From an uncultured Burkholderiales bacterium (GTDB lineage: Bacteria > Pseudomonadota > Gammaproteobacteria > Burkholderiales > Burkholderiaceae_C), in contig CAITYM010000042.1 in NCBI GenBank assembly GCA_903896615.1, forward strand, positions 1-47,198: 47,198 nucleotides of DNA, written 5' to 3'. A program made the position numbers and the translations under genes. Below the pieces are notes generated by a model. The model saw only the letters and a program-made list of their open reading frames with translations, had not been told where the DNA came from and did not search any database. Position 1 is the first letter of the stretch. Every line of letters starts with the position of its first letter. Below are positions 25,230-34,626 of this stretch, piece after piece.

Positions 25230-27992
25230 CTAGTGGATTGGATCTGCAGGGATGATAGGTTGGCTCTCCATGGGCAAACTAATCATAAAAATAGCCCCTT
25301 TATCGCTTGCATTCTTAGCAGTGATTGTACCTTCGTGTGCCTCAATGATTGCCTTAACAATGGACAACCCCAAACCAACGCCCCGGGTCGTGGATTCTGT
25401 TTGACCTCTAGTGAACTTTTCAAATAAAAAGTTATCCTTAGCGTTTGTTGGACCTGTTAAACCTGGTCCGTAATCGCGTACATAAATAGAGAAGCGATCA
25501 TCCATGATATGTGCATTAATGATAATCTTATTGTCAGCCGTATGTGGCTTTGCATATTTCACTGCATTTTCAATCAAGTTTACAAATACCCTCTCTATTA
25601 GTACCGCATCACAGCGAATGAGCGGTAGATCGATAGGGATATGACTGTCGATATTGAAGTCCCCCAGGGATTGATGGCAAAGTCGAATAGAGGTACCTAC
25701 AATTTCTTGAATGGAGTGCCAATCTCTGCGCAGGTTAACTTTGCCACTCTGTAATTTTGCCATCTCCAATAAATTTGATACTAGTGCGAAAAGTTCTTTG
25801 GCTTCGTGGTGTATAGCTTTAGCTGCACTGTTTTGCTCTGGATTTAGGGGAGGTTGTGCGAGTGTTAAATTTTCAGCAAATCCGATAAGAGACGTCAATG
25901 GTGTTCTCAAGTCATGAGAAATTGTAGCTAGCAACGTGTTGCGAAGGTGCTCGGACTCCATTTCAACTGTGGTTTGCTGCGCAATTTGAACATAGTGAAC
26001 ACGCTCTAATGCAATTGAGATTTGACGAGCCATGGTATCTAAGAGCTTTATTTGCTCTGGTATTAATAACCAGCGTGCATTAGTTGGCTTGACGGCTAAT
26101 ACCCCGCGGGTATTCATTGGAGCGATCAAGGGCACATAGTGCCAGTTTGAGGCTGACAGGGTATTTGTCGCTAGGCCAGCAGATTTACTATTGTTAAATG
26201 CCCAGTCCGCGATACTTTCATCAAAATCACCAGGCAATGGCTTGGGAACTTCGAGAACATTATCTGCATCGGCTATGAAAATTCGAGCTCCTTCCCCAAA
26301 TACCCTACTGATCGTTGCCTCCCCAATTTCTATGACTTCCTTGTAGTGCAATGCAGCGGATAGTTCTCGGGTTAATTCAAATAAATAGTTTGTTTTCTGC
26401 TCTCTAATGGCTGAAATTCTGGCGGAAAACGTAAGGTTTGCAGTGAGTTGACCAATCAATAAGCCCACACCCAACATAACTGCAAATGTAAACAAATACT
26501 GAGCGTCGGCGATAGCAAAAGAAAACTGGGGCGGTACGAAAAAGAAATCAAAACACAGTACTGCCAAAACCGCGGCGAACATTGCAGGCCTTCTTCCAAG
26601 TTTGACAGAACATATTACAACGTACATTAGAAAAAGCATAACGACATTGGCTTGATCAAAGATACTTGAGAATGGATATGCAATGGCAGTAGTGAATATT
26701 CCTGCTGCTAGCGTCCAACCGTAATTTGGCCAGTTTATACCTTCAAATAGACTGGTGGAATCTTCAATCAATTCTTTACTCAAATAGGGTGCTATACGCC
26801 TAGAACTATTTGGGGTACTGATCTCAATAATGTCAATTTCAGGAGCTAGTATGGCTAATTTTCGAGTAAGAGTTGGATTAAACGCTCTAATAAAATTGCC
26901 AAATTTGTATTCTTTGGGCCGTCCTACAAGTAGAGTTGCACAGTTGAGTTGATGAGCATGTTCATATAAAGCGTTTGCTATATCATCGCCAGTTAAAACA
27001 GATGTGCTTGCGCCTAATTCCTCTGCTAGCTTTAATATCGTGAGGACCTTATCCCTTCGCTTTGCAGGTAATCTTTGTAGCGTAGGAGTCTCTACGTAAG
27101 CAACATACCACTTCACGCTAAGTTGAGCAGCTAAGCGGGCACCGCTTCGAACCGCATGTTCAGCACCCTCTGCAGGTCCTACGCAAACCAGTAAAGTTTG
27201 CGAAGTATGCCAAGACGGTGCGTCAACGATACCCTTAGATGTTGTGGTGCTTGAGTTCTCAACCCTATAACTTCGGACATCGTCACCGACACGCTCAGCT
27301 GTTTTGCGCAGTGCAATCTCGCGAAGTGCAATTAAATTACCTTTTCTAAAGAAATTATTTTCAGCTTGCTCAGCCTGTTTTGAGACGTAAACTTTTCCTG
27401 CTTTTAAGCGGTTGATCAACTCATCTGCTGTTACGTCAACCAGTATGACTTCATCAGCTTTTTCGATAATTACGTCAGGTACAGTTTCATGAACCCTTAC
27501 GCCTGTGATAGTGCCGATCGTTCCGTTCAAACTCTCTAAATGTTGAACATTAAGGGCAGTCCATACATCTATTCCCGCATCCAAAAGTTCTTGTACGTCT
27601 TGCCAACGTTTGGGATGACGTGAGCCAGGTGCATTGCTGTGTGCGAGCTCATCAACAAGGATGATGTCTGGCTTTGCATTGAGTGCAGCGTCCAGATCAA
27701 ATTCGTAAAGAGTTCTACCTTTGTGTTCAATTTCCTTGAGGGCAAGTTTGTTAATGCCGTTGACCAGAGCCTGTGTTTCGCGCCGATTATGTGTCTCAAT
27801 GAGCCCAATTAAGATATGCTTTTGTCGCTGTCTCTCGGTTTGGGCTGCATTAAGCATTGCGTAGGTTTTACCGACTCCCGCACTTGCTCCAAAATAAATA
27901 CGCAATTTTCCTCTTTTAGCCTTTAATTCATCCTCCTTTATCTTCTCAAGTAGAGCGTCTGGTTGAGGTCTGCTAAATGGGGAAATTGCCAC
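25230..27992 (-). CDS. kdpD: KdpD, K+-sensing histidine kinase
   Basis: Inner-membrane sensor kinase (920 aa) that phosphorylates KdpE. Domains in order: N-terminal KdpD domain with Walker A GASAGVGKT (35-43) and VDELAHSNAPGSRH; a universal-stress-like domain (about 250-370); four membrane helices (about 420-520); a GAF-like region; HisKA with ATISHDLRTPLTSL (His near residue 690); and the ATPase domain with NLIENAVKYA, VRDYGPGL and GVGLGLSIVKAIIEAHEGTI. The start codon is GTG with AAAGG upstream, 28 bases after the kdpC stop. Length is close to the 894 aa of the enterobacterial protein. Confidence 0.97.
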   Translation of the reverse strand: MAISPFSRPQPDALLEKIKEDELKAKRGKLRIYFGASAGVGKTYAMLNAAQTERQRQKHILIGLIETHNRRETQALVNGINKLALKEIEHKGRTLYEFDLDAALNAKPDIILVDELAHSNAPGSRHPKRWQDVQELLDAGIDVWTALNVQHLESLNGTIGTITGVRVHETVPDVIIEKADEVILVDVTADELINRLKAGKVYVSKQAEQAENNFFRKGNLIALREIALRKTAERVGDDVRSYRVENSSTTTSKGIVDAPSWHTSQTLLVCVGPAEGAEHAVRSGARLAAQLSVKWYVAYVETPTLQRLPAKRRDKVLTILKLAEELGASTSVLTGDDIANALYEHAHQLNCATLLVGRPKEYKFGNFIRAFNPTLTRKLAILAPEIDIIEISTPNSSRRIAPYLSKELIEDSTSLFEGINWPNYGWTLAAGIFTTAIAYPFSSIFDQANVVMLFLMYVVICSVKLGRRPAMFAAVLAVLCFDFFFVPPQFSFAIADAQYLFTFAVMLGVGLLIGQLTANLTFSARISAIREQKTNYLFELTRELSAALHYKEVIEIGEATISRVFGEGARIFIADADNVLEVPKPLPGDFDESIADWAFNNSKSAGLATNTLSASNWHYVPLIAPMNTRGVLAVKPTNARWLLIPEQIKLLDTMARQISIALERVHYVQIAQQTTVEMESEHLRNTLLATISHDLRTPLTSLIGFAENLTLAQPPLNPEQNSAAKAIHHEAKELFALVSNLLEMAKLQSGKVNLRRDWHSIQEIVGTSIRLCHQSLGDFNIDSHIPIDLPLIRCDAVLIERVFVNLIENAVKYAKPHTADNKIIINAHIMDDRFSIYVRDYGPGLTGPTNAKDNFLFEKFTRGQTESTTRGVGLGLSIVKAIIEAHEGTITAKNASDKGAIFMISLPMESQPIIPADPIH

Positions 27993-28020
27993 AGTGAAAT
28001 TACCTTTGTATTGCTTTTTA

Positions 28021-28593
28021 TTATTTAAGTTGATCCAACGCTAAGTTGAGCTTTAGCACATTCACTTTTTCTTCTCCGAGCCATTTAAACCAAGGACGCT
28101 CGATTGAGTGCTCCACCAAAGTTAAGACAGTTGCAGAGGTTAGTTTTCTTGTCTTCGCAATGCGGTGAACTTGGTAAAGCGCTGCTGCTGCGCTGATGTT
28201 GGGGTCAAGTCCGCTTGCAGAAGCTGTGATGAGGTCAACAGGTATGGGGAGTTTATTGGTTGGATCTGCCGCCTTTAAATCGTCAATTCTAGACTTAATC
28301 GCGTCAGTTAACGCAGGATTAAGGGGCCCTAAATTTGATCCACTAGATGCAGATGCGTTGTAGGCCATGGGAGAGGTGGCAGAAGGCCTGGACCAAAAGT
28401 ATTTGGGCTCTGTAAAGCTTTGACCGATTAACTCAGACCCAATTATTTGATCTCCCTTGTAGATCAGGCTACCGGAGGAGGCGTTAGGAAATGCGAGTTG
28501 TCCAATTTCGGTAATGAGTAATGGATAAATAAGTCCAGTTAAAACCGTTAACAATATAAAAAGTACCAGCGCAGGTCGAATAATGTTTTTCAT
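28021..28593 (-). CDS. kdpC: KdpC, subunit of the K+-transporting P-type ATPase
   Basis: Single-helix subunit (190 aa from this start) of the KdpFABC pump, which helps coupling and ATP binding. It has an N-terminal helix (RPALVLFILLTVLTGLIYPL) and family motifs GSELIGQSFTEPKYFWSRPSA, DLITASASGLDPNISAAAALYQV and RPWFKWLGEEKVNVLKLNLALD. Two starts compete. The ATG at 28623 overlaps the kdpB stop as TAATG and would add ten residues. The ATG at 28593 is preceded by the same bases, GAGAAATATT, that precede the kdpB start, and matches the family N-terminus. I prefer 28593, but coupled initiation at 28623 is possible. Confidence 0.95.
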   Translation of the reverse strand: MKNIIRPALVLFILLTVLTGLIYPLLITEIGQLAFPNASSGSLIYKGDQIIGSELIGQSFTEPKYFWSRPSATSPMAYNASASSGSNLGPLNPALTDAIKSRIDDLKAADPTNKLPIPVDLITASASGLDPNISAAAALYQVHRIAKTRKLTSATVLTLVEHSIERPWFKWLGEEKVNVLKLNLALDQLK

Positions 28594-28622
28594 AATATTT
28601 CTCTTATACAAAAGTGTAGACA

Positions 28623-30710
28623 TTAAATAGTTGATATAAAAGAGAGTAGTACATCGATTACTTTTATTCCAATAAAAGGAACGATCAAACCGCCCAAGCC
28701 GTATATCAAAAGATTCCTTCTGAGTAAGGCGGCAGCACCAACGGCTCTGTACTCAACGCCTTTTAGAGCTAAAGGTATTAAGAAGATAATAATCAACGCA
28801 TTGAAAATAACGGCGGATAATATCGCGGAGCTTGGGCTTGCAAGATTCATTACATTAAGGCTAGACAACTGTGGGTAAGTTGTAACGAATATGGCAGGCA
28901 AGATTGCAAAATATTTTGCAACATCGTTTGCAATAGAGAACGTTGTGAGGGACCCCCTTGTCATCAAAAGGGCTTTCCCCGTCTCGACAATCTCCATGAG
29001 CTTTGTTGGATTAGAGTCCAAGTCGACCATGTTGCCCGCTTCCTTGGCTGCTTGAGTGCCGCTGTTCATAGCAACAGCTACATCTGCCTGAGCTAATGCG
29101 GGTGCATCATTGGTTCCGTCCCCAGTCATCGCAACCAATCTGCCTTCAGCTTGGAAATCCCTAATCATTTGTAACTTTTGCTCCGGTGTCGCCTCAGCCA
29201 AGAAGCTGTCAACGCCTGCCTCAGCTGCAATAGCTGCTGCGGTGAGCTTGTTGTCACCTGTGATCATGACTGTTTTGATGCCCATTTTCCTCAGCTCTGC
29301 AAATCGCTCACTAATCCCAGGCTTGACGATATCTTTAAGTTCAACTATTCCTAATGTTTTTAGTCCATCAACTACAGCAAGTGGGGTGCTTCCTTTACGA
29401 GATACCTCGTCTGCCATGCGCATCATATCTGCAGGAAAGTTGCCGCCTAATGATTCAACATATTTCTTGACTGAATCAACCGCTCCCTTGCGCAGTGAGC
29501 GAACAGTGCCATCGGAGTTTTTAACGTCCATACCGCTCATTCGGGTTTGTGCAGTAAAGGGAACCTCAAACACCTCACCCTCTAACGGGTGAATGTTGCC
29601 TAGTTTTTGGGCTAAGACAACAATACTTCTTCCCTCTGGCGTTTCATCCGCTTGGGAGGCCCATATGGCGCACTCACCCAGTTCGATAACGGATACCCCT
29701 GAGGAGGGTAAAAAGGCTGAGGCTTGTCTGTTTCCAAATGTAATGGTGCCTGTCTTATCAAGCATTAAAACATCAACGTCACCTGCAGCCTCTACTGCAC
29801 GTCCTGATGTTGCGATAACGTTAGCCTGCATCATGCGACTCATACCAGCAACCCCAACTGCGGAGAGTAAGCCGCCAATGGTGGTTGGGATAAGGCAAAC
29901 GAGAAGCGCAATAAGTGATGTGATGCTCACGACCGATCCCGCTTGAGCTACATCCACGCTAAAAGCGGAGAAGGGTAACAAGGTAACAGTTACGATTAGG
30001 AAAACGATTGTGAGCGCCACTAAGAGAATGGTGAGTGCAATCTCATTGGGTGTCTTTTGCCTTTTTGCCCCTTCGACCATGCTGATCATTCTGTCCAAAA
30101 AAGATTCACCGGGGTTGACAACGATCTCAACGACCAGCCAATCGGATAGTACCTGTGTGCCTCCAGTCACAGAGGAAAAATCTCCACCTGACTCCCTGAC
30201 TACGGGCGCAGATTCACCTGTAATTGCACTCTCATCTACTGTAGCTACACCTTGGATGACTTCTCCGTCTAAAGGAATCGTGTCCCCAGTCTCTACTAAT
30301 ACAACGTCTCCTTTTTTAAGGTTTTCAGCTAGTATGGACTCCCATTTCAATCCATATGAGCGTCCATTGAGTTTTTTAGCGATCGTGCTTTTCTTTAATC
30401 CTCTAAGCGATGCAGCTTGAGCTTTACTCCTACCCTCTGCAAGACTTTCAGCAAAATTCGCAAATAAAACGGTAAACCATAACCACGCAGAGATTGAGAA
30501 AATAAATCCAATATTTCCTTCTGATGTGAATTGATCGGGATTTTTCGTGGCCATAAAGCCAATAAAAGTTGTCAAAATACTTCCCAGATACACAACGAAC
30601 ATAACTGGATTCTTCCATTGAGTTCTGGGGCTTAATTTTTTAAAGGATTCAGCAAATGATGTCTTTAATAAAGCTGGATCAAGCAGAGTCAGTGATTTTT
30701 GATTACTCAT
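28623..30710 (-). CDS. kdpB: KdpB, catalytic P-type ATPase subunit
   Basis: ATP-hydrolysing subunit of the Kdp K+ pump, 695 aa. P-type hallmarks: TGES with the regulatory Ser ([16 protein letters not shown]), [11 protein letters not shown] with the phosphorylated Asp (about residue 318), a nucleotide-binding domain with [25 protein letters not shown] and [43 protein letters not shown]. Seven or so membrane helices are spaced as in the family. It begins 24 bases after the kdpA stop behind GAGAAATATT, and its TAA overlaps an ATG of the kdpC frame. Confidence 0.98.
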   Translation of the reverse strand: MSNQKSLTLLDPALLKTSFAESFKKLSPRTQWKNPVMFVVYLGSILTTFIGFMATKNPDQFTSEGNIGFIFSISAWLWFTVLFANFAESLAEGRSKAQAASLRGLKKSTIAKKLNGRSYGLKWESILAENLKKGDVVLVETGDTIPLDGEVIQGVATVDESAITGESAPVVRESGGDFSSVTGGTQVLSDWLVVEIVVNPGESFLDRMISMVEGAKRQKTPNEIALTILLVALTIVFLIVTVTLLPFSAFSVDVAQAGSVVSITSLIALLVCLIPTTIGGLLSAVGVAGMSRMMQANVIATSGRAVEAAGDVDVLMLDKTGTITFGNRQASAFLPSSGVSVIELGECAIWASQADETPEGRSIVVLAQKLGNIHPLEGEVFEVPFTAQTRMSGMDVKNSDGTVRSLRKGAVDSVKKYVESLGGNFPADMMRMADEVSRKGSTPLAVVDGLKTLGIVELKDIVKPGISERFAELRKMGIKTVMITGDNKLTAAAIAAEAGVDSFLAEATPEQKLQMIRDFQAEGRLVAMTGDGTNDAPALAQADVAVAMNSGTQAAKEAGNMVDLDSNPTKLMEIVETGKALLMTRGSLTTFSIANDVAKYFAILPAIFVTTYPQLSSLNVMNLASPSSAILSAVIFNALIIIFLIPLALKGVEYRAVGAAALLRRNLLIYGLGGLIVPFIGIKVIDVLLSFISTI

Positions 30711-30734
30711 AATATTTCTCAGTTATTTATTAAA

Positions 30735-32534
30735 TTACAACTTTGTCCAAAGCATTAGATGCTCAACCGTTGGGCCCAGAGCAAGCGCTGGAACGTAGTT
30801 TAGTAAACCAACGAGAAGAACAGTCCCTACAAGAAGGATAATAAATAACGGCCCATGCGTTGGCATCGTGCCTACCGTAACGGAGAGACGTTTTTTCTCA
30901 GCTAAGGAACCTGCAATTGCAAGAATGGGTAAAATCACTCCAAAGCGCCCAAACCACATCACTACGGCAAGTAACACGTTATAAAATGGCGTGTTTGCAG
31001 AAAGGCCTGCAAAGGCGCTACCGTTGTTATTTCCTGCAGAGCTCAAAGCATAGAGAATTTCAGAAAATCCGTGAGCCCCCGGGTTAGCTACGCCTGCCTT
31101 GCCGGCATCTGCCAGCAAGGCAATTGCAGTCCCCGCTAATACCAAAATGGGAGTCACCAAGATTGCAATTGAAGTGAGCTTCATTTCATGTGATTCAATC
31201 TTTTTACCCAAATATTCGGGCGTTCTGCCAATCATCAGGCCTGAGATAAAGACTGCTAGTATTGCAAATATCAACATACTGTAGAGACCCGTCCCAACTC
31301 CTCCAAATACAACCTCTCCAAGTTGCATCATTATTAAGGTGACAAGCCCCCCCATCGGGGTTAACGAGTCATGCATGGTGTTGACTGCTCCGCAGGATGC
31401 GGAAGTGGTGATTACGGCAAAAAGGGAGGAGGAGTTGATGCCAAAGCGAACTTCCTTCCCCTCCATGTTGCCACCCGATTGGAAGGCATTCATGGTTTGG
31501 TCCACGCCGAGCGGAGTCAGGAGCGGGTTGCCGGTTTGTTCCGCATTTGTAGTAACGACAACAGCAACTACAAAGATGATCGTCATAGCCGCTAAGATTG
31601 CTACGCCTTGACGCATATCTCCAACAACGGCACCAAACGTAAAGCAAAGGGCCGCGGGTATCAAGAAAATCGAGATCATCTGCAAAAAGTTTGTTAAAGC
31701 AGTTGGGTTTTCAAAGGGGTGTGCAGAGTTTGCGTTGAAGAAACCACCGCCATTCGTACCCAACATCTTGATAGCTTCTTGTGAGGCAACCGGACCCATT
31801 GCAAGAATTTGGGTATCTGTTTTTGAATCAATAGTAACTGGATTTCCTTTTTCGTCTTTTACGGGTTGCCCATCGTCGCCGAGTTTGGGCTCTTGATACT
31901 TTGTGATTTCAACTGTTTTTGCTTCCTTATAAGCGTCAAAGTTTTGGATTACGCCTTGGCTGTTGAGTACCACAGCAAACACAATAGACATAGGTAGAAG
32001 TATCCAAGCTGTAATCCGCGTTATGTCAACCCAGAAGTTTCCAATACTTTGCGTTGATTTTCCAGTGAACCCCCTAAAAAGGGCAAACACCACTGCAATA
32101 CCGGTTGCAGCAGAAAAGAAATTTTGTACGCTAAGAGCCAACATCTGAGTTAGATAACTCATGGTTGCTTCGCCCACATAACTTTGCCAGTTGGTGTTAG
32201 TGACAAAACTGACTGCTGTGTTAAACGATAAGTCAGGTGAGGTGGCGGGCATGCCCGCAGGATTCAGGGGTAATAGATCTTGAAGTCTTTGTACAGCGTA
32301 GACAAATAAAACTCCGATAGCATTAAACGCTAATAGCGCATAGGCGTAATGAGACCAGTTCATAGTCTCCTCATCCGATGTGCCTATTGCTTTGTAAACA
32401 TAGCTCTCTAGCCTAAGAAATATTTTAGGCAATTTGCCGTCATATACCTTAGTTATCCAAGATCCTAGGGGAGAAGCTGCAAAGAATAGAACAACTAAAA
32501 ATAGGATTAATTGTCCCCAAGCTGATGTACTCAT
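30735..32534 (-). CDS. kdpA: KdpA, K+ channel-like subunit
   Basis: Ion-selecting subunit of the Kdp pump, 599 aa, related to Trk/Ktr transporters. The four filter-like regions are visible: [59 protein letters not shown] and [22 protein letters not shown]. The frame stays open upstream to 32666, but that extension overlaps kdpF and looks non-coding. The ATG at 32534 has a strong GGAGGA seven bases ahead and gives the normal N-terminus ([17 protein letters not shown]). Its A is shared with the kdpF TAA stop (TAATG), so the two are translationally coupled. Confidence 0.97.
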   Translation of the reverse strand: MSTSAWGQLILFLVVLFFAASPLGSWITKVYDGKLPKIFLRLESYVYKAIGTSDEETMNWSHYAYALLAFNAIGVLFVYAVQRLQDLLPLNPAGMPATSPDLSFNTAVSFVTNTNWQSYVGEATMSYLTQMLALSVQNFFSAATGIAVVFALFRGFTGKSTQSIGNFWVDITRITAWILLPMSIVFAVVLNSQGVIQNFDAYKEAKTVEITKYQEPKLGDDGQPVKDEKGNPVTIDSKTDTQILAMGPVASQEAIKMLGTNGGGFFNANSAHPFENPTALTNFLQMISIFLIPAALCFTFGAVVGDMRQGVAILAAMTIIFVVAVVVTTNAEQTGNPLLTPLGVDQTMNAFQSGGNMEGKEVRFGINSSSLFAVITTSASCGAVNTMHDSLTPMGGLVTLIMMQLGEVVFGGVGTGLYSMLIFAILAVFISGLMIGRTPEYLGKKIESHEMKLTSIAILVTPILVLAGTAIALLADAGKAGVANPGAHGFSEILYALSSAGNNNGSAFAGLSANTPFYNVLLAVVMWFGRFGVILPILAIAGSLAEKKRLSVTVGTMPTHGPLFIILLVGTVLLVGLLNYVPALALGPTVEHLMLWTKL

Positions 32535-32632
32535 TAAAATTCCTCCGCGCAGATTAATGCGTATATTAGATAAATTACAAGAAAAATGGAACAAACTCCG
32601 CCAATTAGGTACATAAGGTCTTGACCGTTCAT
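32534..32632 (-). CDS. kdpF: KdpF, small stabilising subunit of the Kdp pump
   Basis: A 32-residue single-helix membrane peptide directly before kdpA. It ends [12 protein letters not shown], closely matching the conserved KdpF ending YLxYALxxAExF; the family norm is about 29 residues. KdpF binds KdpA and stabilises the KdpABC complex in the inner membrane. The ATG at 32632 has AAAGGA eight bases upstream. The stop shares one base with the kdpA start, and the start shares four bases (ATGA) with the stop of a further small gene upstream. Easily missed because of its size. Confidence 0.92.
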   Translation of the reverse strand: MNGQDLMYLIGGVCSIFLVIYLIYALICAEEF

Positions 32633-32733
32633 GATTGGGGTCCTTTAGGGTTTGATAGTTTGACAAAGCCTCTCACTAGCAAAGTCAGTGAAAGCCACAA
32701 CGCAAAAATACTCAATATGTACACACGGTCCAT
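32629..32733 (-). CDS. 34-aa one-helix membrane protein leading the kdp operon
   Basis: An open frame of 34 residues, starting [16 protein letters not shown], then [10 protein letters not shown], and ending in a polar tail SNPKGPQS. It would place one membrane helix (about residues 4-20) with a basic end. The ATG at 32733 has a strong AGGAGA (32738-32743) at good spacing. The stop overlaps the kdpF start as ATGA, typical of coupled genes. Small unnamed proteins of this size and build are, to my knowledge, often found ahead of kdpF in betaproteobacteria. Possible roles are an extra pump subunit or a translation leader for kdpF. Coding is well supported by layout; function is inference. Confidence 0.78.
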   Translation of the reverse strand: MDRVYILSIFALWLSLTLLVRGFVKLSNPKGPQS

Positions 32734-32774
32734 GGATCTCTCCTAAATGGCGATTAATTATTGCCGATGGTTAA

Positions 32775-32840
32775 ACTATATGGCGCTAGATGTAAAAAAC
32801 CTGCATATATATTGATTTAGGTATAAAAAAACTGTAAAAA
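32775..32840 (-). promoter_or_regulatory. Candidate kdp promoter and KdpE-binding region
   Basis: On the minus strand a TATAGT -10 (32780-32775) lies about 42 bases before the first small gene, with a poor -35 (CAGGTT). Two copies of TTTTTACA (plus-strand TGTAAAAA at 32791-32798 and 32833-32840) lie upstream, 42 bases apart, about four helical turns. The distal copy adjoins GTATAAAAAAAC. The enterobacterial KdpE site also combines TTTATAC and T-rich TTTACA elements. A weak -35 with activator boxes beside it fits KdpE control; binding itself is inferred. Confidence 0.45.
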
Positions 32841-33010
32841 TTAGCTCCTATTTCATACAAATGACCCATATGTGTTAAGTGATGTGGTGGTCAGAAAACT
32901 TAATAACCCGCCTTAATAAAGGGGCTCAACCTGGAGGGTTCTCGCTATAGAAATTGAGGGGTGACAAAGCACAAGTGCTACTCAGTAGATTTCTCATTTA
33001 ACTGCACAAA
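32841..33010. other. Intergenic stretch between the kdp promoter and the hup terminator
   Basis: Part of the 379-base gap between the kdp leader gene and the HU stop. Apart from a small AGCAC/GTGCT palindrome near 32970 I see no gene or convincing site here. Confidence 0.5.
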
Positions 33011-33043
33011 AGCAAAAAGCCCAAGGGGAATACCTTGGGCTTT
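33011..33043 (-). terminator. Rho-independent terminator of the HU gene
   Basis: AAAGCCCAAGG (33016-33026) and CCTTGGGCTTT (33033-33043) pair over 11 bp with a 6-base loop. Read on the minus strand, the stem is followed by TTTTTGCTTTT. Strong intrinsic terminator. Confidence 0.88.
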
Positions 33044-33049
33044 GGGAGA

Positions 33050-33087
33050 TTCGGTTTATTTGGCTACGATTAACAGTAGCCACCGAA
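33050..33087 (-). other. Bulged long hairpin in the 3' untranslated region of the HU gene
   Basis: TTCGGT pairs with ACCGAA (33050-33055 with 33082-33087) and, inside it, GGCTAC pairs with GTAGCC (33062-33067 with 33076-33081). One strand has a 6-base bulge and the loop is 8 bases. It lies between the HU stop and the terminator and may stabilise the message. Confidence 0.6.
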
Positions 33088-33112
33088 ATTGAACTTAGCG
33101 TTCTTAGGAGGC

Positions 33113-33391
33113 TTAGCGTTTGTTAACGCGATCTTTGAGCGTTTTTCCAGCGCTAAATCTAACTACCTTAGAAGCGGCAATCTTGATGGTCGCACCTGTA
33201 GAGGGGTTGCGTCCTGCGCGCGCAGCTCTTTTCTTTTGGCTAAATGTGCCAAAGCCTACTAAGGTAACTGAGTTACCTTTGGTGAGGGACTTGCCGATAT
33301 TCTCAATAAAAGAGCTGAGAGCTCGGGCTGCAGCGGCCTTAGAGATGTCCGCGTCAGCTGCCATGTGTTCAATAAGTTCTGTTTTGTTCAT
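33113..33391 (-). CDS. HU family DNA-binding protein
   Basis: Nucleoid-associated histone-like protein, 92 aa, binding and bending DNA as a dimer. Starts [30 protein letters not shown] and carries VTLVGFGTF and the arm motif [20 protein letters not shown], then [12 protein letters not shown], all standard for HU (HupB-like); IHF differs in the arm. It is a single gene with its own terminator, between the K+ channel gene and the kdp operon. Confidence 0.95.
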   Translation of the reverse strand: MNKTELIEHMAADADISKAAAARALSSFIENIGKSLTKGNSVTLVGFGTFSQKKRAARAGRNPSTGATIKIAASKVVRFSAGKTLKDRVNKR

Positions 33392-33453
33392 TTAAGTCCT
33401 CTGTTGAAAAATGTTATTCTAAACCCTAATTTTAGTTCAAATTTGTATACGAC

Positions 33454-34479
33454 TTATAGCTGACGTAGCTTGGCTTTGAGCTCTTCTTCGGGGAGGTCAA
33501 GTAGGTGAGTACCCTGATGGGATTCTATCAATTTTAAACTGATAAGCATTGAAATGGCGTGCTCTTTAGTCGTGCCTTTGTCATCTGTCATGCTTTCACC
33601 AAATAAGAAAACCATTAAAGATTTACCAACGATATTCATCAACAAACCAAAGAGTACCAATCCAAGCAACATGGTACAGGCCGCTATGATTCTGCCTCCG
33701 AAAGTAACCGGAAACATATCGCCGTACCCGGTTGTAGTCAAAGTAACGATACACCACCACATGGTAGCGGGAATGGATGTAAAGAAATGCTTATCAGCTG
33801 GCACCGTATTTCCACTAATTGTGTCTAGTGGAGCATAAATAGATGCCTCAGGTGGTGAGCCTGGTGGTAGGGGGTGAATTTTATGATCCGCGTCAAGCGC
33901 GGCTTGACCAGCTGTCATGTTATCAGTGGAATATAAATCACCCTCAACAAAATACATCAAACTGCTAGATATCATAGTTACCGCAAAAAGTGCGATAAAG
34001 TAAATTCGAAGATTGGTTTTGAGCGGATTAGCAGATTTAACAGCTCCCGTCATTTCTAAGACTGCTGTCTTAGCCATTTTTAATACCCGTAGAACTCTTA
34101 ACATCCTTAGCACTCTAAATACTTTTGCTCCTTTCACCGCGTTTGCATTCAATATGAGCAGTAGTGTAGGTAATATTGAAATAAGATCAACAAGACCCCA
34201 AAAGCTGAAGAAGTATTTGATACGGTTCTTTGCGAAATATAAATTGCCAAGATAATCAAGAGTGAAGAAGAACACAGAAGTTAATTCAATATTCCAAAAT
34301 AATTGAGTATAGGTGTTTGAATATTCATCAATTGTTTCTAATGCAAGTGAAATGCAAGAGATAAAAATGAGTGAGTTGATAAGTCTTGCCCAGCGCTTAA
34401 AATTCATACTTAAGGGATTCGTAAAAATTTGTTCCAGCACAGGTTGATTCTGATAATCGCTAACCGACTGATATCCCAT
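33454..34479 (-). CDS. Voltage-sensor-type potassium channel
   Basis: Six-helix K+ channel subunit, 341 aa. The voltage-sensing S4 (residues 120-136) has a basic residue at every third position: Arg122, Arg125, Arg128, Arg131, Lys134. The pore helix and selectivity filter read TTTGYGD (248-254), the K+-selective Kv signature. S1-S3 occupy about 32-50, 62-82 and 90-112; S5 is about 157-178 and S6 about 263-285. An unusually long extracellular turret (about 180-230) with many Pro, Asp and His residues separates S5 from the pore. The C-terminus is a short cytoplasmic helix. It is 62 bases upstream of the HU gene on the same strand and near the kdp operon, suggesting a K+-themed neighbourhood. 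Confidence 0.9.
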   Translation of the reverse strand: MGYQSVSDYQNQPVLEQIFTNPLSMNFKRWARLINSLIFISCISLALETIDEYSNTYTQLFWNIELTSVFFFTLDYLGNLYFAKNRIKYFFSFWGLVDLISILPTLLLILNANAVKGAKVFRVLRMLRVLRVLKMAKTAVLEMTGAVKSANPLKTNLRIYFIALFAVTMISSSLMYFVEGDLYSTDNMTAGQAALDADHKIHPLPPGSPPEASIYAPLDTISGNTVPADKHFFTSIPATMWWCIVTLTTTGYGDMFPVTFGGRIIAACTMLLGLVLFGLLMNIVGKSLMVFLFGESMTDDKGTTKEHAISMLISLKLIESHQGTHLLDLPEEELKAKLRQL

Positions 34480-34626
34480 GGCATATTTCCTTTATTGAAG
34501 TTAAGGAAAATATTCTAAAATATGAATTTGATCTGATAGTTACGGAGAAACACTGGTCTAACATTAGACTAAAACTTGGCTAAGTTAACCCAAAAATTAG
34601 AGATCAAGGGGCAACATGCATCAACT

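Noticed and set aside
29110-30420. Three consecutive long plus-strand frames opposite kdpB
   Set aside because: They are antisense shadows of a highly conserved P-type ATPase gene; their translations are Ser/Pro-rich without domains or start signals.
32534-32666. 44-residue N-terminal extension of KdpA
   Set aside because: It overlaps kdpF in another frame, does not resemble KdpA, and the ATG at 32534 has a far better ribosome binding site.
34556-34569. GTCTAA-CA-TTAGAC palindrome after the second molybdenum hydroxylase
   Set aside because: Only six base pairs with a two-base loop and no T-run on the relevant strand, so not a terminator.
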